Positions 32,667 through 33,567 of a DNA stretch of 33,567 nucleotides are shown piece by piece; within the stretch, counting starts at the first letter, position 1, and each line of letters opens with the position of its first letter. Source of the stretch: Clostridia bacterium. GTDB lineage: Bacteria; Bacillota_A; Clostridia; Christensenellales; Aristaeellaceae. The DNA lies in the NCBI GenBank assembly GCA_017517815.1, contig JAFWYA010000032.1:1-33567 (forward strand). Direction: 5' to 3'. Made by a program: the position numbers and the translations under genes. Under the pieces are notes generated by a model. It was not told the origin of the DNA and ran no database searches. It was given only the letters and a program-made list of their open reading frames with translations.

Positions 32667-33032
32667 TTACTTGGGAATATTGCGGATGAAGGCCGCGCCC
32701 GCCAGTCTTGCGCGGCTGAGGCATTCCTCAAACGCGCGGCGGAACACCGCGCCCCGGCTTTGCCTTTGCGCGCTGCCGTTACGGTACACCATCCACGCGG
32801 CGTAATCCGCCAGCGCGCGCTGCAGATGCACGGGCAGCTCCGGCTGGCTTTTTTCATGGCGAAGGGGCGGATATTCGCCCTCGTCGCTGAGGTGTTTGCC
32901 ATTTACAGCGGCAAGCAGCTGGTCATAGCCTTCATTAATATAGTCGTTCAAGTGCGGCAGGTAATCGCCCAGATCAGCCTCATCGCCGCCGATCTGGAAC
33001 ATGACCTGCTGCCGGATCTGCTGAAGGGTCAT
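32667..33032 (-). CDS. Phage head-tail adaptor-like protein
   Basis: The protein has 121 residues, mostly helical: M-T-L-Q-Q-I-R-Q-Q-V, Y-L-P-H-L-N-D-Y-I-N-E-G-Y-D-Q-L, then A-L-A-D-Y-A-A-W-M-V-Y-R-N-G and a helical tail. The helical arrangement and position before the propeller gene suggest a head-to-tail adaptor (P22 gp4-like). GGGGGGA lies before the ATG. It begins 15 nt after the previous gene. Confidence 0.75.
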   Translation of the reverse strand: MTLQQIRQQVMFQIGGDEADLGDYLPHLNDYINEGYDQLLAAVNGKHLSDEGEYPPLRHEKSQPELPVHLQRALADYAAWMVYRNGSAQRQSRGAVFRRAFEECLSRARLAGAAFIRNIPK

Positions 33033-33047
33033 CGTATGGGTCCCCCC

Positions 33048-33251
33048 TTACAGCTTGGGGTAGCGCAGCTTGAGCTGCAAAAACACGGGGATTTTGACGT
33101 CAACGAATTCGCCCCGGCGGATCTGGGTGACCTGGCCATTGATGATGACGTTTTCGGTCTGGTCGATATGGTTTTCGGTGCCGGTTTCCTCGATGAGGGG
33201 CAGGCACACGCGCACGGTGGGGATGGGGGAAGTGGTTTTGGTTTTGGGCAT
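33048..33251 (-). CDS. Small phage virion-type protein
   Basis: The protein has 67 residues. It begins M-P-K-T-K-T-T-S-P and contains V-I-I-N-G-Q-V-T-Q-I-R-R-G-E-F-V-D-V, a layout (acidic linker, N-G-x-x-x-x-I-x-R-G, then V-P-V/I-P-V) common to small proteins encoded right after the major capsid gene in gut phages. AAAGGAG precedes the ATG by 8 nt. It is the first phage gene in view; upstream is repeat copy 7, with no clear promoter. Confidence 0.72.
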   Translation of the reverse strand: MPKTKTTSPIPTVRVCLPLIEETGTENHIDQTENVIINGQVTQIRRGEFVDVKIPVFLQLKLRYPKL

Positions 33252-33278
33252 GGGTTTTTCTCCTTTCAGGAAAATGGG

Positions 33279-33567
33279 GGGGCGGCGGGTTACGCGCCGC
33301 TGGGGGGGCAGGCTGGCTCAGCCTGTTGAGCGCACTGCCGGTGCGCTGGTGACGGCGGCGGCTTACGCGCCGCTGGGGAGAGGCAGGTTGCCTCAGCCCT
33401 TTGACTTAACTAAGCTGCGCTTAGGGTTCTCTTCCGCTCCGCTCGGGCCAGAGGGTGAGGGGGAACGTCGAGGTTCCCCCTTACCCTCTGGACTCCCACA
33501 CCCCCTCCTTCGCCGGGGCAAAGCCCCGGACCCCTGAAAGGGGTATACTTCTCAGTTACTCTAATGA
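33279..33567 (-). repeat. Structured intergenic repeat, copy 7 (type B, reverse, duplicated end, cut by the window)
   Basis: It has two successive ends: GGCGGCGGGTTACGCGCCGC (33281-33300) with AGGCTGGCTCAGCCT and GAGCGCACTGCCGGTGCGC hairpins, then GACGGCGGCGGCTTACGCGC (33352 on). CTAAGCTGCGCTTAG and the 44-nt CCAGAGGGT...ACCCTCTGG hairpin (33448-33491, same sequence as copy 4) follow, then the CCGGGGC/GCCCCGG hairpin. By orientation a minus-strand gene should end just beyond the window. No gene is seen in this stretch. Confidence 0.78.

Larger units (their letters stand above)
26713..33251 (-). mobile_element. Prophage-derived block (partial or domesticated)
   Basis: Twelve minus-strand genes with gaps under 20 bp or overlaps of 1-17 bp form one transcription unit: two small virion-type proteins, a large propeller-like protein, four tail/fibre-type proteins, a sugar-binding protein, a small unknown, endolysin, holin and a coiled-coil protein. 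The two genes after the first one resemble the P22 gp4/gp10 neck proteins in size and order, suggesting a short-tailed phage (inference). No terminase, portal, capsid, integrase or att repeats are seen, and host-type repeat copy 7 lies directly upstream. The block may continue beyond the window or be a remnant. Confidence 0.75.

Overview
The window looks like a chromosomal segment of a GC-rich, anaerobic, spore-forming Clostridia-class Firmicute, probably a gut organism. The evidence is a complete spoIIA operon (spoIIAA, spoIIAB and a sigma-F-like gene), a T-box leader, strong AGGAGG-type ribosome sites, TTGACA/TATAAT-type promoters often with an extended -10, a TcdE-type holin, and two secreted flavoprotein reductases of the kind gut anaerobes use for extracytoplasmic electron disposal. 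No rRNA, tRNA or CRISPR array was seen. The exact genus cannot be fixed from the sequence alone.

Layout. 1-8300: two secreted FAD/FMN reductases (94-2001 and 6291-8162, both minus) flank a multi-pass membrane protein (2220-3923, plus) and an NADP-type glutamate dehydrogenase (4448-5788, minus). 8163-8326 is a compact divergent control region with three palindromes between the second reductase and a ROK-family repressor (8327-9520). 9979-14123: a MarR regulator followed by a heterodimeric ABC exporter with one degenerate ATPase site. 14233-15917: a divergent pair, an RluA-type pseudouridine synthase and a metallophosphoesterase, driven from mirror-image promoters. 16487-20981: a plus-strand cluster with a serine hydrolase, a cysteine desulfurase, a LOR/SDH-domain protein and a CCA-adding enzyme. 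20978-22513: a consensus promoter, a T-box riboswitch and a neutral-amino-acid-type symporter. 23001-24389: spoIIA. 24507-26647: a GH88 unsaturated glucuronyl hydrolase behind an unrecognised 329-residue protein. 26713-33251: a minus-strand, tightly overlapping block of twelve phage genes (putative neck/tail, sugar-binding, endolysin, holin) with no capsid, portal, terminase or integrase in view.

The most striking unexplained structure is a repeat found in at least seven intergenic copies. In its full form a three-hairpin array, ending in an intrinsic terminator, starts at or within a few bases of a stop codon. It is followed by TTTGGGG and then about 310 bp of further nested hairpins. The unit is always co-directional with the gene whose stop it abuts. 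Inner stems differ between copies yet stay self-complementary, which suggests selection on structure rather than sequence. Two truncated copies lie head to head at 15921-16442, and one with a duplicated end sits directly in front of the phage block.

How the genes may work together: glutamate dehydrogenase, the LOR/SDH protein, the T-box symporter and the secreted reductases fit an amino-acid-fermenting anaerobe that disposes of reductant on external organic acceptors. The ROK repressor is probably linked to the adjacent fumarate-reductase-like gene. The GH88 pair points to use of uronic-acid-containing polysaccharide fragments.
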